Positions 45,591 through 55,784 of a DNA stretch of 64,000 nt are shown here, piece after piece. The position numbers were made by a program, and so were the translations under genes. Origin of the DNA: Adiantum capillus-veneris. Lineage: Eukaryota; Streptophyta; Polypodiopsida; Polypodiales; Pteridaceae. The stretch is from positions 152,274,945 to 152,338,944 of the forward strand of contig CM043950.1 of NCBI GenBank assembly GCA_014529385.2. The letters run 5' to 3'. Numbering within the stretch: position 1 is the first letter of the stretch; each line of letters opens with the position of its first letter. The notes under the pieces were generated by a model that had not been told where the DNA came from, ran no database searches, and was given only the letters and a program-made list of their open reading frames with translations.

Positions 45591-46160
45591 GATGTAATTT
45601 CCAAAGTCTCAACTGACCACCCTTCTTTTCTGCTAGCCCCATTGCCATAACCATTTCCATATGCAACATTGGTTCCGTGTATTGTGGTGGCTTTTGCACT
45701 TTGGAATGGTGTGATATTAACCGCAGAGGCAGCTCCATCTCGGAGTAGATCAGATCTTGATAGGTCAATTTGTGGCCTCTTTGCTTCAGGAAGGCCTTGT
45801 CATTATCTATTGCCTTAGTCTTGTGCAAGAGATTTTGGGTTCCTTACTATAAGTGAAGAGCTTCATTGATGATTTCTGGGGTGATATTTACTTTGGCTGT
45901 AGCACCATCTTTGTCTGCTGTTAAAGTTGTTTCCTTGTTGTACTGAATGGAACTGATTAGTTCATGGGCTCTTTAAAATTATGTTCCCCATGGCGGAATC
46001 TCAAGAAGCTATCCAAATGTAAGCATCTGGCCCCTTCTAGAACTTCAATTTTTTGGTGTATCATCCATAATTCCCTGGGGAATGTGGTATCTTTGACTAT
46101 AATCCCATCGATCTCTTGGAGCTTCCCGATGAATATGTTTGCAAGTATTGAAATGATCAT
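45586..46160 (-). pseudogene. E N-terminal ORF, plant-transposon Gag-like?
   Basis: 45957-46160 begins MIISILANIFIGKLQEIDGI and ends near EPMN. Then come DGATAKVNITPEIINEAL and 45586-45828 with HKLTYQDLIYSEMELPLRLI. The ITPE-I-EAL pattern followed by a helical LTYQ block recalls the putative plant-transposon domain found at the start of some Gag-like retroelement proteins. This is a weak resemblance from memory. Confidence 0.35.
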
Positions 46161-47135
46161 AACTCTATCAAAAATACTCCAAATTTAACCAAACTTCACC
46201 AGTGCATCTAGACAACTATAGTCACAAGGGCAAGAGAGCATGGATGATATTTGACTCTAAGGTACATGGATTGTGATCCATGATGGAGAACATTTTGATG
46301 ATTTGATCATACCATCTGGTTGGGCACCTCTAGGCGATGCTTTGGTGCAAAAATTTCGGGTTTGGATCATTGGTTAGGATTTTAGGTCAAATTTTGGAAA
46401 CTTTGACAGACGTAGAGAATTTGAGCTCTTTGGTTGGGATTTTGAGATCCAAATGACTTGGTACTTCAGGGCTAGGCTATGTAAAGCATTTAGGATCAGA
46501 TGGTAATGTCCATTCTTCGCTGGGTGAGAAAGGTACATGGATTGCAATCCATGCTGGTCAAGATTTGGGAATGCCTTCTGGCACACATGTTCCTATTGTC
46601 CATCGTAGCACACTGGTGAAATTTTTTCAAGTTTGGGCATGTTTTTCACAAGTTTACTTCATCTCTTAGTTTATGGTCATTTTTTCTCGACTTTGACCAT
46701 ATCTGTTTTTTGGACCCCTTTTTGATCAATTCCTTTGTTGGTCTCTTGATGTTTCGTTGACTTTTGGTGACTTGTATGTAAGGATAACCTTGATGTCCAT
46801 TTGCCTATCAATTTTCAATTCTCTCTAATTTCATCCGAGGTTGGAGATTCAGCTGAGAAATTTCAAGGACTTTGGAAGCATTTTTATATAGATTTCACAA
46901 ACTTTGAAATTTGAATGTTTCTCTTTGGCACTTTGGTTTCCCCCACATCTTCTTTGAACTTCAAAATCAACATTTATGCACTATCCTATCATCAATTTCC
47001 TTGTATTTATCCTATATAGAACCACTGGTTTGTAAACTTGAGCTCTGCCAAAATTTTGATGAGAGGTACATGGATCACGATCCATGTTATGAGGTCAAAT
47101 GCTACTAGATTTGGTGGGTTTGTTTTTAAATATAT
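46161..47135 (-). other. E leader, left part, with palindromes
   Basis: No coding signal. It contains three copies of a 16-bp palindromic word of the form ATGGATnnnnATCCAT (46266-46281, 46537-46552, 47070-47085). Two more lie at 58086-58101 and 58199-58214, beyond the B/H insertion. This implies 47135 and 57929 were once neighbours. Confidence 0.6.
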
Positions 47136-47617
47136 ACCAGATCCCATCATACTACCTCTTATAGACTACAAGTTTTCTTTTGATATAAGTTTAGTTATCT
47201 TGCTATGAACCAAGAGGATTTGTACACACAATTTATCCCAATCACTAGACAAACCATATATATTATGGTGACCACAAAACAAAAATTCCAAAGAACAATT
47301 TGTAGCATGTTTGGTCGGCAAAGATTAAATGCCATTAACTCATCTAGTAACCCTTTCATATGATCCATGATACGATATGACCATAGCCTTGATGTTTTCA
47401 TCTTTGTGTTGTTTTGATATTCTCTTTTGTGTTCTTTCTGTGTGTGTGTCAGTGCAAGAGAGAAAGTGTGGGTCTTCTTTGATTTCACTTCCTTCCAAAC
47501 CCTAGTCTTCATGGCATCTATGGTTTAACTCCTTCATATAGTTTTTTGGAGATCTCTCACAAACTCTCACAACCAAAAGCCCGGTCATTTCCTGGCAAGA
47601 TGAAAAATGTCTCGATA
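47136..47617 (+). repeat. Truncated 5' LTR of B
   Basis: Matches 55269-55749. Contains the second of the two LTR ORFs with one in-frame stop (FI-stop-SMIRYDH where the 3' copy has FILSMIRYDH). A TGG-starting word (tggtgaactcgatgtg, 47624-47639) six bases on is a possible primer site; its tRNA was not identified. Confidence 0.9.
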
Positions 47618-47705
47618 TATTTTTGGTGAACTCGATGTGAATCTACCAGGGTGAGAGTTTTTGGGTAACCATGGGTTGATCATGTTGAGCAAGAGGGTAT
47701 GAATT

Positions 47706-48377
47706 TTGACTGAGCAACGATGCAAATGTTTCAAGCATTTGCAATGTTCATGCAACAACAACATGCCACTGAAAGAAGGGAGATTTCAGCAACCAAATCC
47801 ATACAAGCGGTCGTCAAACAGAATGGATCAGCTCAATGGAAAAGATGTAACCAAGTACTTATGCGAGTATGTGAAGGAGATGGAACTACTTCATGTTTCA
47901 TAAGGTGAGATGATTCAAAGCTTTGAGCTAGTTGTTGCTCCAGAAATTAGAGAACATGTGAGGGGAATTAAAGATGGGCATGGGAGAAATTGGGAATAAC
48001 TCAAAGTAGATTTAAAGGAGGAATATTTCATGGAGGACTCTGAGAGAGTGACCAAAAGGACATTTGTAGAATGGGTAGTCAAGCCAAAGCAAGGACTATC
48101 AATAACAGAGCTACTTAGGGAATTTGAGTGGCGCTATGCACAACTCACCAGGACAAAAAGGGCCACACTAGATGCAAAGAAGAAAGATCTTTCCTTACAA
48201 GCTGCAGGTAAATATTTTCAAGAAAATTTGGAGCTTCTTCTTGAAGATAAAGATGATGAGCAAGGACTAAAGACCGACTGGAATGAGGTTGAAGGTGTTG
48301 TTTCATTGCTTGCCAAACGACAACGAAGAAGGGAAGATGGTAGTAAGCACTACAAGTCCTTCCACCTCAACTTTTGA
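47706..48377 (+). pseudogene. Element B Gag, capsid part
   Basis: 47720-47908 starts MQMFQAFAMFMQQQHATERR. The overlapping frame gives DVTKYLCEYVKEMELLHVS, and after a gap of stops 48030-48377 gives MEDSERVTKRTFVEWVVKPK and LREFEWRYAQLTRTKRATLD. This is the helical capsid region of a Ty3/gypsy Gag, split by two frame breaks. Confidence 0.8.
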
Positions 48378-48828
48378 CAAAATGGTAAATCCTACTTTTA
48401 TAGCTCCTAAGTTTGATGAGTCTATGCTAGATGAGCTTGTGAAGGGAATGCGTGACTTGAAGGTGAATCTTGCAAAGCTTGAAGAAAAAGGCCAACTGTT
48501 AGGGCCACTTCCTAGGCAAAGGCAACATCCCAAAGAAGGGTTTGTTAATAGATGTATTTGGTGTGATAGTAAAGACCATGTAAGAAGGGATTGTGATGAT
48601 TTTAGTGATTCTTTGTCAAAAGATGTTGTCTTTTTTAAGGATGGTAAAATAAACTTAAGAGAGACAGGTCTACCCTTGAGAACTAACTTTGGGAAGGGGG
48701 GAATGCAAACTTTAGTTGAAGGTATGGCAACTAACCATACCACCTCTTCAGTTGAGGCAGCTACTCATGGAGTAAAAATTGAGCATCTTAGTGATGAAGA
48801 GGTGAGTGACCATCACGGCCAAATTTGA
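48283..48828 (+). pseudogene. Element B Gag zinc-knuckle segment
   Basis: A 181-codon frame with VKGMRDLKVNLAKLEEKGQL and a CCHC knuckle (CIWCDSKDHVRRDC, C-X2-C-X4-H-X4-C) at about 48556-48597. A block RETGLPLRTNFGKGGMQTL follows, shared with A. The knuckle would bind element RNA. It overlaps the previous frame at its start, marking a frameshift. Confidence 0.85.
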
Positions 48829-48837
48829 CCAAATGTC

Positions 48838-49997
48838 ATGCAATTAGCTAAAAAGGGAAATCTTACAAAAGAGATTCTACATGAAGCAGGTGATTGCATA
48901 CGTCTAGAAACAGGATGGAATGATCCAGTGGACTCATTGTCAGTGCATGCCTACATTACAAAATGCGAACAAAATGGGGCTATTGTAGAGAGAAGCACAG
49001 ATGTGAGAATGATGATGAAGGACCATCAAAAAGAGCTTCTAGAAGTAGGGGAAGAAGTTAATCAATGCCTTCTCAAACACCCTCAACACAAGGAGCATCT
49101 CCACTTGAAGTACTCATGGAGGAGTCTACAAAAGGAAAGAAGAAAGAGCCAACAAAAGGTAAGACAAAAGGCCTACCTTATAAACTACAATCTGATATTG
49201 AGGTTGCTAAAGATTTAAAGAAAGTCTTGGAGGAAAGGAATTTTAATAGAAAGATTGAGTTCACTCTGGGAGAAGTCCTTGGCATTGCAAAGTGTGAACT
49301 CCACGAGGAGATCATTGACATCATCAAGAGAAAGAGGCAAACTCTTGCTGAGGTTGCTCATCCACAGGTTGATGGAGAAACCTTAAAGACACAAGGGATG
49401 CAGTTGCAAAATAAGGAGGATGATGGAGTTGTGGTAGGATGCTACCAATCTAGTGGGAGAGTGAAGCAAGTGCATTTCTCAAATGATGATGAAGAAGTTG
49501 AAGCTATTCCTAGGAGCTACTATTCACAAAGTCATTGGGCCAGGGCTACTACAGAAACTTTGGTCAAGGTAGGTGATCTTGAAGAGCCTTTTGTTGCCTT
49601 GATTGACCATGGTTCAGAAATAAACATAATGTTAAAGAGTCTCTACAACAAGTGCAAATGGTCGATAGACACAGATCATGGTTGGATGGTAAAAGTAGCA
49701 AACAATTCATCCGATGAATTGTATGCAGCATGTCCAGGTGTGAAGGTGACAATAGGTGATGTAAAGATTGACCAAAACTTCTTTGTAAAGGATACATCTT
49801 CATATCATCTCATCCTTGGACAGCCCTACATTGTGGGAGTTCAAATGGAAACAAAGGTAATGGACGATGGTTCAACATATGCTAGGATATGTAGAAAATA
49901 TGGTAAACGTGTTGTCCAATTTCTCACAGACTGTGTAAACTATGAAATAAATCGTGACCATAAGGAAATGATGGGTTCTGGCCAAGTACCATTGTAA
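48838..49997 (+). pseudogene. Element B protease region
   Basis: The first frame (48838-49218) holds ETGWNDPVDSLSVHAYITKC, matching A. The second (49065-49997, 310 codons) has a Lys-rich linker, KIEFTLGEVLGIAKCELHEE, and the retropepsin: EEPFVALIDHGSEINIMLKS with triplet D-H-G, then SSYHLILGQPYIVGVQMETK. The same D-H-G occurs in A, so it is a lineage feature, not a random hit. Confidence 0.85.
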
Positions 49998-50065
49998 AGA
50001 GGGATTGCAGTGGTACAGAAAGAAAAAGGGTCTCGCCTGATCCAAAAATAGGTGAAACTTTCTCA

Positions 50066-50536
50066 ATGGGCTCCTTGGTAACAAGGAATGGATCAGTATG
50101 TTTTACAAAACTTGAAGATTTGAAGAGATATGAGAGGCAATATGTACATAATGTACAAATAGGCATGAAAGAGAGTGGGTTGCTAGAGCCTACTGAAAAT
50201 GTTTTGGGTTTGTGTGAACAAGTTTCTTTTATAGATACTATGAGTGAGCTTGATGCTATAATGGGGTCTAGTTTACGTCTTGAAAATCAACTTGTGGAAG
50301 TTTGCTCTATGGAAATGTATCAAGTAATAGAAGCCTTTAAAGAAAACCAAACAGTTGGCCCAGAAGTCCATGTTGAAACTAAATACAAGAGTGTAGCAAA
50401 GAAGGTGAAATCAATAGCTTCATCCTTACCACCCAACAACACGGAAAATATTGAGCAAGCTTCTTTGCAACCAAGTTTAAGGAGTCCTAAAAATATCGGG
50501 CATACCTTCACAAAGGAGTCTTTTCAAGAGTTGTAG
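50066..50536 (+). pseudogene. Element B protease-RT spacer
   Basis: A 156-codon frame including VSFIDTMSELDAIMGSSLRL and EQASLQPSLRSPKNIGHTFT. Equivalent stretches exist in A at 16410-16631 and 16300-16380. No enzymatic motif; a tether between protease and RT. Confidence 0.7.
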
Positions 50537-50547
50537 ATTGGTTGCGA

Positions 50548-50925
50548 GGAGTTTCTAACACAGGAGGAGACAAAGTGCTTCAAAGAAATACTTTCAAAGC
50601 ATGGTAAGGCCTTTGAATTTGAGCCATGTGAGATAGGATGTGTTGATCCTTCTATTGTAGCTCCTATGGTAATTTTCACAATACCTCACGTGCCTTGGAA
50701 TTTGCAGTCTATTCCGGTTCCAAAGGCTCATTCATTGCGGAGTTTCTAACACATGAGGAGACAAAGTGCTTCAAAGAAATGCTTTCAAAGAATGGTAAGG
50801 CCTTTGCATTTGAGCCACGGGAGATAGGATGTGTTGATCCTTCTATTGTAGCTCCTATGGTAATTTTGGCAATACCTCATGTGCCTTGGAATCTATGGCC
50901 TATTCCGGTTCCAAAGGCTCATTTG
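50548..50925 (+). repeat. 191-bp tandem duplication in B pol
   Basis: ggagtttctaacac starts both copies (50548 and 50739). Both end near ccggttccaaaggctcat, with about a dozen differences. The unit covers the pre-RT EIGCVDPSIVAPMVI block. 191 is not a multiple of three, so it shifts the frame. Confidence 0.93.
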
Positions 50926-51612
50926 CCAAAGTTAGTAGAGCTACTGAATGAGAAAATCAAAATGGGAATCTTGGAGCCTTCTTGTGCTCCGTACTCATAC
51001 AGGTGGTTCACAGTTCCAAAGAAGAATGGTTCTCTACGCTTCATCCAAGATATGCAACTAGTAAACAAGGTGACAATTAGAAATGTAGGTACAGGTTCAG
51101 TTGTGGATGAGTTTGCAGGGAGGGAAATCTACTCAATGGGGGATCTCTACTCAGGGTATGATCAATTTCATCTTGCAATCAAAAGTAGAGACTTGACAAC
51201 CATGAGAAAACCTTTGGGTTTGGTAAGGATGTGTACCTTGCCATAGGGAGCAGCCAACTCGGTTGCATATATGATGAATGGGATGAATAAGGTCTTACGT
51301 GACTTTATTCCTCAAATCACAATGCCTTTCATTGATGATTTGCCTATCAAAGGATGTGAAGAAAGTGACAAAGATGAAGCTTTGGATCTCAAGTGATGTC
51401 GCAGGTTTGTGGTAAATCACATAAATGATTGTGATAAAATTTTGTCTAGGTTGGGGGAAGTGAATCTTACTTTGTCAGGAAAAAAGTCTATGTTTGGTGT
51501 CAATGAAGTGCTCATTGTGGGTCACATGTGCGGGCCATATGGTAGGAAACCTTGTCCAACAAAGGTAGATACCATCCAAAGAATGAAAGAAACATGCACT
51601 AGCATCACATAG
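50695..51612 (+). pseudogene. Element B reverse transcriptase
   Basis: The main frame 50695-51246 includes IPVPKAHLPKLVELLNEKIK, PYSYRWFTVPKKNGSLRFIQ, GDLYSGYDQFHLAIKSRDLT and GLVRMCTLP, then a stop where most relatives have Gln. It continues with MNKVLRDFIPQITMPFIDDL (F-I-D-D catalytic motif, about 51310-51345). After another stop the thumb block ILSRLGEVNLTLSGKKSMFG follows. It is the best-preserved RT of this lineage in the window, though carrying two stops. Confidence 0.9.
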
Positions 51613-52180
51613 GTTAGAAGGTTTTTGGGAGTGTGTATCTTTTAGGTTATTTGGATTCCACATTATGCACATGTAGCTAATCCTCTTTATCAGTTTCTTA
51701 GAAAGAATCAAAAGTTTAAATGGACAGAAGCACATGTAAAATCCATGAAAAAGCTAAAGGAGTTTCTCCAGTTAGCACCGACTTTGAGAAAGGTAGACTA
51801 TGCGTGTCAAAGGCCAATAATTGTGAAAGTAGACACTAGTCCTACAGGGATTGAATGAGCAATAGGGAAAGATGACAAAGAAGGATGCATTATGTGGTAC
51901 AATTTGGAGCAAAGGTACTAAGTGCTCACCAAAGAAACTATGCACAGATAAAGAGAGAGCTATGGGGTATGGTTACAGCCTTGAGAAATGGAAAAGAGTA
52001 CCTAATTGGTGCATGTGTGGTTGTAGAAACAGATTTTCTACCACTTCTTGGGATGATTATAAGCTTCTCAATGCCAGACATTGCTATGTTGCGGTGGATT
52101 GCTTACATTCAGTCCTTAGATCCCGAGTTTAAGCACATTGCAGGTAAAGACAATACAGTGGCAAATATGCTATGAAGGGC
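51613..52180 (+). pseudogene. Element B RNase H
   Basis: First frame: a connection (KNQKFKWTEAHVKSMKKLKE) and IIVKVDTSPTGIE with the first Asp. A frameshift follows, and the frame 51885-52175 goes on: VVQFGAKVLSAHQRNYAQIK, RELWG (Glu), VVVETDFLPLLGMI (Asp) and FKHIAGKDNTVANML (C-terminal His region). It aligns with the split RNase H of A. Confidence 0.87.
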
Positions 52181-52469
52181 AAGGAATGAAGATGAGTCAC
52201 AAATGATTGACGAGGGAGATGATGTAGGCACAAAGTTCTATTCTATCTCTCATGTCAAAGGTAACAATGTCTGCATGACTATTCACTTGAATTTTTCTTT
52301 AAAGATCTTTATGAAGGTGATTGGCTTCTTATTGGAAGCTACTTGAGTACTCTAAGAAAACACGATGATTGGTCTGAACAAGAATTCAAGAGGATACGCA
52401 GAAAAGCATATGGGTACTTTTTGAGGGATGGTTACTACTAGAAGCATCCTAATCAAAAGGGTGCTACAC

Positions 52470-53690
52470 CACAACGGGTTATATGTAAAAAAGCGACTCA
52501 AGTAAAGCTCATGCAAGAGGTTCATGAGAGTCTATGGGCTGGACACAGGGGTAAGTGGGAAACCTTCTCCAAGTTGAAAGAAAAATACTGGTGGAAGGGT
52601 ATGTATAAAGATGTATCTCAATTTGTAGAGTTGTGTGTAACTTGTCAAATGTATTCAAATGTCCGACATCGTTATGGATTGCACCCTACATATCCAGTAG
52701 CCATGCACTATAAATGGGTTGTGGATCTAGTCACAATGCCTTTAGGACTCTGGCAGATGAGATACTTGGTTCTTGCATGAGACGACCTAACTAACGAAGT
52801 TGAAGGAAGAGCATTAAGTACTAAAACCACAAAAGCTGTGTCCAAATTTCTTCTTGATGAGGTGATTTGCCGTTATGGTTGTGTGGGAAAGATCACTGCA
52901 GAAAGAGGTGAGTTGGATGCCAAAGAAGCAAGGAAGTTCTTTTCTAGATTAGGAATCAAGCTTTCTCTTACTACAGCTTACAACCCTAAAGGCAATGGAA
53001 ATAGTGAAAGAGGGCACCCTCCTATCATCAAAGCTCCAACGCTTGCGAAGGAAGAGTTGGTGAGTGGACAAAACGGTTACCATATGCTTTATGGGATGAT
53101 CGTACAACACATAGCTCACTAACTGGCTATATGCCTGCGGAGCTAATGTACGATCAAAAGCCAGTGATGCTGAGTGAAGATACAATTTCCACATAGAATG
53201 TACTACCTTGGCAAGAGGGGCTTAGCAAGGAAGGTCTCCTTGCATTGCATAAAAGTAAACTAGAGAGAAGACCTGGAGACATTGAAGCTACAAAAGACCG
53301 ACTCAAAAATGCAAGGTTGAAAAACAAGGACTACTTTGATAAGAGACATCAGCTCAGGAGCAAAGCAATTGACAAAAGTGACTGGTTTTTAATGTATGAT
53401 AGTAGCCTTGATAACCAACACACAGTCATGCGTAAGTTGGTTTGGATCGTATGTTGTAAAGCATGTACATGAAAATGCTACTTTCAGCTTGTCTGAACTA
53501 GATGGTACAGAAGTGAATATTCCCATTGCAGGAAAAAGGATCAAGATGTTTAAGAGAAGAGGAGACAATGATCCACAAGATGTTGATGAGGAAGAAGAGC
53601 CAAACACAGGTGAAGATCAAAATGAAGATGAAGCTCTTGAATCATTCAATGAAGAAGAAATCAAGGAAGATGTACAAGTGAGTTGATCTT
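52470..53690 (+). pseudogene. Element B integrase
   Basis: 52511-52780 has the H2C2 zinc finger (EVHESLWAGHRGKW, then ELCVTCQM) and the first Asp (HYKWVVDLVTMP). 52838-53122 has KITAERGELDAKEARKFFSR, where the second catalytic Asp is replaced by Glu relative to A's TTDKGELD. It also has YNPKGNGNSERGHPPI (Glu). The C-terminal part (53245-53686) has KNKDYFDKRHQLRSKAI and WFGSYVVKHVHENATFSLSE, ending in an acidic tail. Stops separate the segments. No chromodomain was seen. Confidence 0.87.
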
Positions 53691-53730
53691 ACAAAGAAAT
53701 AAAGTGGCACATACCGGAGGATGTGCAGGT

Positions 53731-53744
53731 TTAGAGGGGGTGGA
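53731..53744 (+). promoter_or_regulatory. Polypurine tract of B
   Basis: ttagagggggtgga directly before the LTR start TGTCCTGC. It primes plus-strand DNA synthesis. Confidence 0.85.
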
Positions 53745-54572
53745 TGTCCTGCTTTGACACGTACATAGTGGGAACGCATGCTACAAGATCTATCTTGCCA
53801 CTTTTAAGATACATAATTATATTTCTTATAATATACATATGCATATTTAAGTATAATAATAATCTTTCTATCTCATCCTATTATTTTTCTCAAGGGTAAC
53901 ATATTCTCACTTCACCGTCATCAAAAAGTACTATGGAAAAAGCGTCAATAGCTCCGCCTCTTTAACTTGGCGCAAAAAGCATTGACTCTTTATTTCTACT
54001 ATGTCATTATCATCTTACACCCTAGCTAGATCCTATATTTAGGGTAAATTTCAATATATATATATTCTATGTATGTATCATATTTTTTTGATATTTCTTT
54101 TAAATAGCTACTAGGAAGGAATTAAATGCTAGTGGGACACTAGGTTCCATGATTCTCAAAGATACGCCTATTTTATTGCATTATTTCAAGCATTATTACA
54201 AAACTTTGTTAAGGAGAAATGTCATGATTTCATATGGCATGAGGTGTCCATTGGAATCAAATAAAAGTTTAAGCTAAGGGGACCACAAGAAGACTTTTGC
54301 TGCCAAAACTATACCCTATTTTGATGAATTTATTACACAAAGTTGCAATCCAAATTGGAAAACGTATATAAACTGGGAGTCATAGCTAATGAGCTGAATT
54401 TTATGCCCATAGTTTTACTTTTTGATTCGGAGCTACGGTTGAGGAGATATAATCAAAAAACTGGACCCTAGTCTACCCACATCATGCAGGGACAGCTCAT
54501 TTCAAACTTTTCCAGTTTTTGTTCACACTAGCTCCTCTCTTCTTGTGTAAATCCTTGGGGGTTCCCTTCACC

Positions 54573-54580
54573 TATAAAAG
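54573..54580 (+). promoter_or_regulatory. TATA box in B LTR
   Basis: TATAAAAG in the context cctataaaaggagacc, with a pyrimidine/CA-rich stretch about 30 bp on. It marks the U3/R border of the LTR promoter. Confidence 0.65.
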
Positions 54581-55121
54581 GAGACCTCTTCTTCCTTGAA
54601 AACCATTGAAGCATTCAAGCCATTGATGAGAGGAATTCATGAGGGAGTGAGTAGCAATGCCTAATTGTACTTAGCCCCATTAACATAAGCCTAAGCCTAC
54701 ACTTTCTCCTAGAGGAAGACTAGCCATTCTTGTAAGCTATCCTTGGAAGATCAACTCTAATCGAAGAAGGTCTTGGACTTGGTGTATCAATCAAAGTTGA
54801 ATTATTCCTTCTTCTTCTCTCTCCATCAAAAATGGTGCCGAAGGGTTTGTCAAGTAATATGTGTTCTACATTGATATTTTGTTGATTTCTTGTTGTTTTC
54901 TTTTCATCTCTAATCCAACATATATATATCTAATCTCATCTCCTTAACCAAACCTATCTCTCTCACTCTTAGAAATTCATTCTCCCTACAAATTCTAGGT
55001 TCTCCTTGCTACAGGTACATCTCTCTCCGTGCCTACGGGCAAGAATAGGGCTTGGGAGGGAAACTTTTCATCTCTTCACTTCTCTCATATCTACATTTTG
55101 CACATACTAGAGTTATCCTAG

Positions 55122-55340
55122 ATGAATAATCCACATGATGATAATTTCTATCGCTTCCACTCTGTGCAGTCTATTGGAATTAACGTATGGATTAGCCGTA
55201 AAATACACTTTCAACAACATATAGTGTTTCTCTTTGGCCCAGAAAGGCTCAATGAAATAGTTCTTTCACCGGATCCCATCATACTACCTCTTACAGACTA
55301 TAACTTTTCTTTTGATGTAAGTGTAGTTATCTTGCTATGA
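55122..55340 (+). CDS. LTR-encoded small ORF 1 of B
   Basis: 72 codons, MNNPHDDNFYRFHSVQS to DVSVVILL. Its stop overlaps the start of ORF 2 as ATGA. The two products align along their length, sharing FQ..I....FG..RLN.I, then S..P.IL....Y..S.DV, about 28% identity. No known domain and no signal peptide. Being in the LTR, it would be present at both ends of an intact element. The left LTR here lacks this part because of truncation. Confidence 0.4.
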   Translation: MNNPHDDNFYRFHSVQSIGINVWISRKIHFQQHIVFLFGPERLNEIVLSPDPIILPLTDYNFSFDVSVVILL

Positions 55341-55549
55341 ACCAAGAGGATTTGTACACACAATTCATCCCGATCACTAGACAAAACATATATATTATGG
55401 TGAGTACAAAACTACAATTTCAAAGAGAAATTCGTAGCGTGTTTGGTCGGCAAAGATTGAACGCCATTAACTCATCTATTAACCCTTTCATATTATCCAT
55501 GATACGATATGACCATAGCCTTGATGTTTTCATCTTTGTGTTGTTTTGA
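55337..55549 (+). CDS. LTR-encoded small ORF 2 of B
   Basis: 70 codons, MNQEDLYTQFIPITRQN to DVFIFVLF. It starts within the ORF 1 stop codon (ATGA). It is a paralogue of ORF 1, suggesting tandem duplication. The copy in the 5' LTR (about 47205-47420) is recognisable but has an in-frame stop, so at least one copy is dead. Function unknown. Confidence 0.4.
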   Translation: MNQEDLYTQFIPITRQNIYIMVSTKLQFQREIRSVFGRQRLNAINSSINPFILSMIRYDHSLDVFIFVLF

Positions 55550-55784
55550 TATTCTCTTTTGTGTTCTTTTTTTGTGTGTGTGAGTGCAAGAGAGAAAGAG
55601 TGGGGCTTCTTTGATTGCACTTCCTTCCAAACCCTAGTCTTCATGGCATCTATGGTATAAATCCTTCATATAGTTTTTTGGAGATTTCTCACAAACTCCC
55701 ACAGCCAAAAGCCCGGATATTTCCTGGCAAGACCGAAAATTTCTCGACACCGCGTGGTGCCACAAGCGTGTGCTTACCCTAACA

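Larger units (their letters stand above)
42594..46160 (-). mobile_element. Internal region of LTR element E, lacks pol
   Basis: A minus-strand series of decayed frames with no RT, RNase H or integrase motif anywhere. It ends beside a polypurine tract and LTR. First come 45957-46160 and 45586-45828, then a Lys/Glu-rich charged middle at about 44485-45319, then 43201-43872 and the terminal ORF at 42684-43191. Its relative F has the homologous terminal ORF in the same place next to an LTR. It probably spans further right (57929-58700) around the B/H insertion. It would need another element's enzymes. Confidence 0.6.
47136..55749 (+). mobile_element. Ty3/gypsy element B, plus strand
   Basis: The full 3' LTR is 53745-55749 (2005 bp). 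The 5' LTR survives only as its last 482 bp (47136-47617). A polypurine tract (ttagagggggtgga) abuts the 3' LTR. Inside, the order is gag, zinc knuckle, protease, RT, RNase H, integrase, all plus strand. Protein similarity to A runs throughout. LTR divergence over the shared part is about 7-8% by eye. The left side is truncated by a deletion that also took most of H's left LTR. Confidence 0.92.
53745..55749 (+). repeat. 3' LTR of B, 2005 bp
   Basis: Begins tgtcctgctttgac and ends ctcgaca. The last 481 bp match 47136-47617. It contains a promoter-like TATA box (54573) and two small overlapping ORFs. Confidence 0.9.

Noticed and set aside
47624-47639. Assigning a specific tRNA to B's primer site
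   Set aside because: The word starts with TGG, as primer sites do, but I could not match it to a tRNA 3' end with confidence.
48303-48743. 146-codon minus-strand frame opposite B's Gag
   Set aside because: Antisense shadow of the zinc-knuckle Gag frame, which carries a real CCHC motif.
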